From Candidatus Accumulibacter similis (GTDB lineage Bacteria > Pseudomonadota > Gammaproteobacteria > Burkholderiales > Rhodocyclaceae): 64,000 bases of DNA. Below, in pieces: positions 62,510 through 64,000 of this stretch. Position 1 is the stretch's first letter; every line of letters begins with the position of its first letter. The notes under the pieces are model-generated. The model searched no databases and was not told the DNA's origin. It worked only from the letters and a program-made list of their open reading frames with translations. The position numbers and the translations under genes are program-made. Where the stretch lies: NCBI GenBank assembly GCA_013347225.1, contig CP054595.1, positions 2,600,415 through 2,664,414 on the forward strand. Direction: 5' to 3'.

Positions 62510-63810
62510 GGCGCCTCCGATAAGAAGGTCCGGTCAAACCAGTCGAAGAGCTTGGCATAGGCCGCGGTAAGCGGGCCTTCCTGGAGCGCGCTCAGTGGGT
62601 CGAAGGCCACGAGCGCTTCGTCGAAAAGCACCTCGCGAGGATAGTGGTTGGCCGACTCGTCAGTCAGCTGGAAATTAAATACGGTCGCCGATTCGGCAGT
62701 GTCCTCTGTCGAGTCAGGCGGCTGGTCGTAGAGGGTTTCCCAGAAGAGCGTGTACGCGCCGTCGCGCAAACCCTCAACGTACTTCTCGGCATCCTTGCGC
62801 GGCACCATCGAACCGATCACCCAGAGTCTTTCGCGGAAATTCCGCATATCGGGATGGAAGCGCCAGTGCTCGAACAGGAAGCGATACGCGGTCCAGGTCT
62901 GCCGCGTATCGACCGCGAACATCAACGTATCGGCGCCCATCGCGAGGATCAGCGCAGCGCTCGTGTCGTGGATGCCGGTGCGACTGTCGAGCAGCACGAT
63001 GTCCGGTTGCTCCTGTTCTTCGAGATTGCCAACCAACCGCAGCAACCGGCGCGGCCAAGGCTCATGCCCGCTGGGACCACGCTCTAGGTAGGCACGGCCC
63101 AACTTGGGCAGGTAGTCGCCCTGGTCATCGGGATGGATGCTCGCGCCGCGGAAGCCGGTATCCGTTCCGAAGCAGGGCACCACGCTCAGCTTGCCATCGG
63201 TGGCGAGACCGAGGTCACTCTCGGCAACCATGTCCGGCAGCACGAGACCTCCTTGCCCGACCGCGTCCTCCACGAACCAGTCGACGATGCCGAAGCGAGG
63301 CAGGCTCCCGCCCAAGAGCGTCGTCCCCGCACCCGGCGACTCCAAGTCGAGATCCAGAACCAACACCCGCTTCCCCTTCTTGGCGAGGTGCCAGGCGAGT
63401 GCTGTTGCGGTTGTAGACCGACCTACCCCCCCCTTCATCGAGAACAGCGTGAATCGCTTCCTTCCGCCCGGTTCGGTGTTCAGAGACGCGCTCCATTCGG
63501 TACCGGTCAGCAGCCGATCGACGAGGACCACTTGGGCACCATCCTTCCGCGCGAGAACCACCCGTGCGGACGCCACTGCGGTTCCGACATCGGAGGCTCG
63601 AAGGAAGGTCGACGTCGGCGCATACCCGTAGACTCCGAGCGCACTTGACAATTCGGCCGCCAGAGCGCCCGCTGCGTCGGCACGATCCTCGGGGAGGACC
63701 ACGCGGAACTTGCCGAAGAGGTCGCGAACGAGAACCGCAGGCCGATTCGGATCGGCCAGATGCTGGAGCACGATCTCGGCGGCTTTAGTAAGGGCGTCAT
63801 TGAACATCAT
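62506..63810 (-). CDS. ParA/MinD-type ATPase of the defence operon
   Basis: 434 residues from ATG 63810. A ~110-residue N-terminal domain precedes the deviant Walker A FSMKGGVGRSTTATALAWHL (near 125-135), VLVLDLDLESPGAGTT (Walker A'), and PDIVLLDSRTGIHDTSAAL (Walker B-like). The signature Lys of MinD/ParA is present. It could position or assemble the complex on DNA or membrane. It overlaps the partial upstream gene by one base and the next gene by 4. Confidence 0.8.
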   Translation of the reverse strand: MMFNDALTKAAEIVLQHLADPNRPAVLVRDLFGKFRVVLPEDRADAAGALAAELSSALGVYGYAPTSTFLRASDVGTAVASARVVLARKDGAQVVLVDRLLTGTEWSASLNTEPGGRKRFTLFSMKGGVGRSTTATALAWHLAKKGKRVLVLDLDLESPGAGTTLLGGSLPRFGIVDWFVEDAVGQGGLVLPDMVAESDLGLATDGKLSVVPCFGTDTGFRGASIHPDDQGDYLPKLGRAYLERGPSGHEPWPRRLLRLVGNLEEQEQPDIVLLDSRTGIHDTSAALILAMGADTLMFAVDTRQTWTAYRFLFEHWRFHPDMRNFRERLWVIGSMVPRKDAEKYVEGLRDGAYTLFWETLYDQPPDSTEDTAESATVFNFQLTDESANHYPREVLFDEALVAFDPLSALQEGPLTAAYAKLFDWFDRTFLSEAP

Positions 63811-64000
63811 CAGAACACCCCGTCGAGAATGAGTTCTTGAACGAGCAGGCGGCACTCGTGCGCTGCCGCCCGGTGGCTGGTCAGGTTAGGTGCACTGAAG
63901 GAAGCCCGCCCCCAATAGCGCTGCTCTGCCTGCCAGGACGCAAACGGGTTCATCGGCGGCACATAGGCCAAGTACTTCGCGTCGAGAAGGCCGCTGGAGA
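63810..64000 (-). CDS. C-terminal end of an unknown gene cut by the window edge
   Basis: The last 62 codons of a leftward gene run from the window edge to TGA at 63812-63810, overlapping the ParA-like start (TGATG). The visible residues (for example LDAKYLAYVPPMNPFASWQA and HECRLLVQELILDGVF) give no family. It is the first known member of the leftward operon. It could be the missing methyltransferase part of PglX or something else. Confidence 0.6.
   Translation of the reverse strand, partial: SSGLLDAKYLAYVPPMNPFASWQAEQRYWGRASFSAPNLTSHRAAAHECRLLVQELILDGVF

Larger units (their letters stand above)
17111..64000. mobile_element. Integrative and conjugative element, left part
   Basis: This element begins at the tRNA-Cys repeat and continues beyond the window. 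Evidence for an ICE: tyrosine recombinase and HTH gene at the end, an SSB/RecE-like/RecT module, a MobI-like gene, RepA with iterons, and a TraD-type coupling protein followed by a DUF4400-like gene (an order also seen in SXT/R391 relatives). The mating-pair-formation genes and right att site are not in the window. Two IS elements and a large defence-like cargo are inside it. Where cargo ends and core resumes on the right is unknown. Confidence 0.72.

Overview
The window looks like high-GC betaproteobacterial DNA. A Rhodocyclales or Accumulibacter-like host is my inference from gene content and codon style; no marker here proves it. The left 6.7 kb is ordinary chromosome: the end of a queuosine-precursor transporter gene (yhhQ), a periplasmic amidase, a TPR/O-GlcNAc-transferase-like protein, uvrC, pgsA, and the genes for tRNA-Gly(GCC) and tRNA-Cys(GCA).

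The tRNA-Cys gene is the gateway to the accessory DNA. A 45-bp copy of its 3' end recurs at 17066-17110 and bounds a 10.4-kb satellite-like island (6690-17110). With the exception of one IS cargo gene, every gene in the island is read leftward: tyrosine integrase, a small gene broken by an IS1595 element, an unknown protein, an AlpA-type regulator, a RepA-like ATPase, a protein with an SSB-style tail, a DEDD exonuclease, a RuvC-like resolvase, two small unknown genes and an HK97-fold major capsid protein. No terminase, portal, protease or tail gene is visible, which suggests a phage satellite carrying its own capsid gene.

A second element starts directly at the right-hand tRNA-Cys copy and runs past the window's right edge. 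It is a large integrative and conjugative element (ICE). It carries a different tyrosine recombinase and an excisionase-like HTH gene. It has an SSB / RecE-like / RecT recombination module whose genes are each preceded by GC-rich hairpin leaders. It has an IS scar (ISAs1 fragment, truncated IS21, broken cargo gene), an XRE regulator, and a two-component system with a tandem-repeat candidate operator. It also has a MobI-like gene, a RepA gene with an iteron origin (22-bp-spaced repeats plus a DnaA box), a TraD-type coupling protein and a DUF4400-like protein. Two cargo genes follow, one with a frameshift.

The right third (41.5-64 kb) is a two-armed gene set that looks like an antiviral defence locus. 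The rightward arm encodes a 2,518-residue protein with two sacsin/HSP90-type ATPase modules, followed with overlap by an SNF2/RapA-type helicase. The leftward arm is a tightly overlapping operon: an unknown gene cut by the window edge, a ParA/MinD-type ATPase, a P-loop ATPase with a glycine-rich insert, a PglX-like protein lacking the N-terminal methyltransferase half, an ABC-type ATPase and a degenerate HNH-like protein (a Septu PtuA/PtuB-like pair), PglZ and BrxL. The set shares pglZ and brxL with BREX, but the combination does not match any BREX subtype I know. It is the best candidate in the window for an undescribed system.
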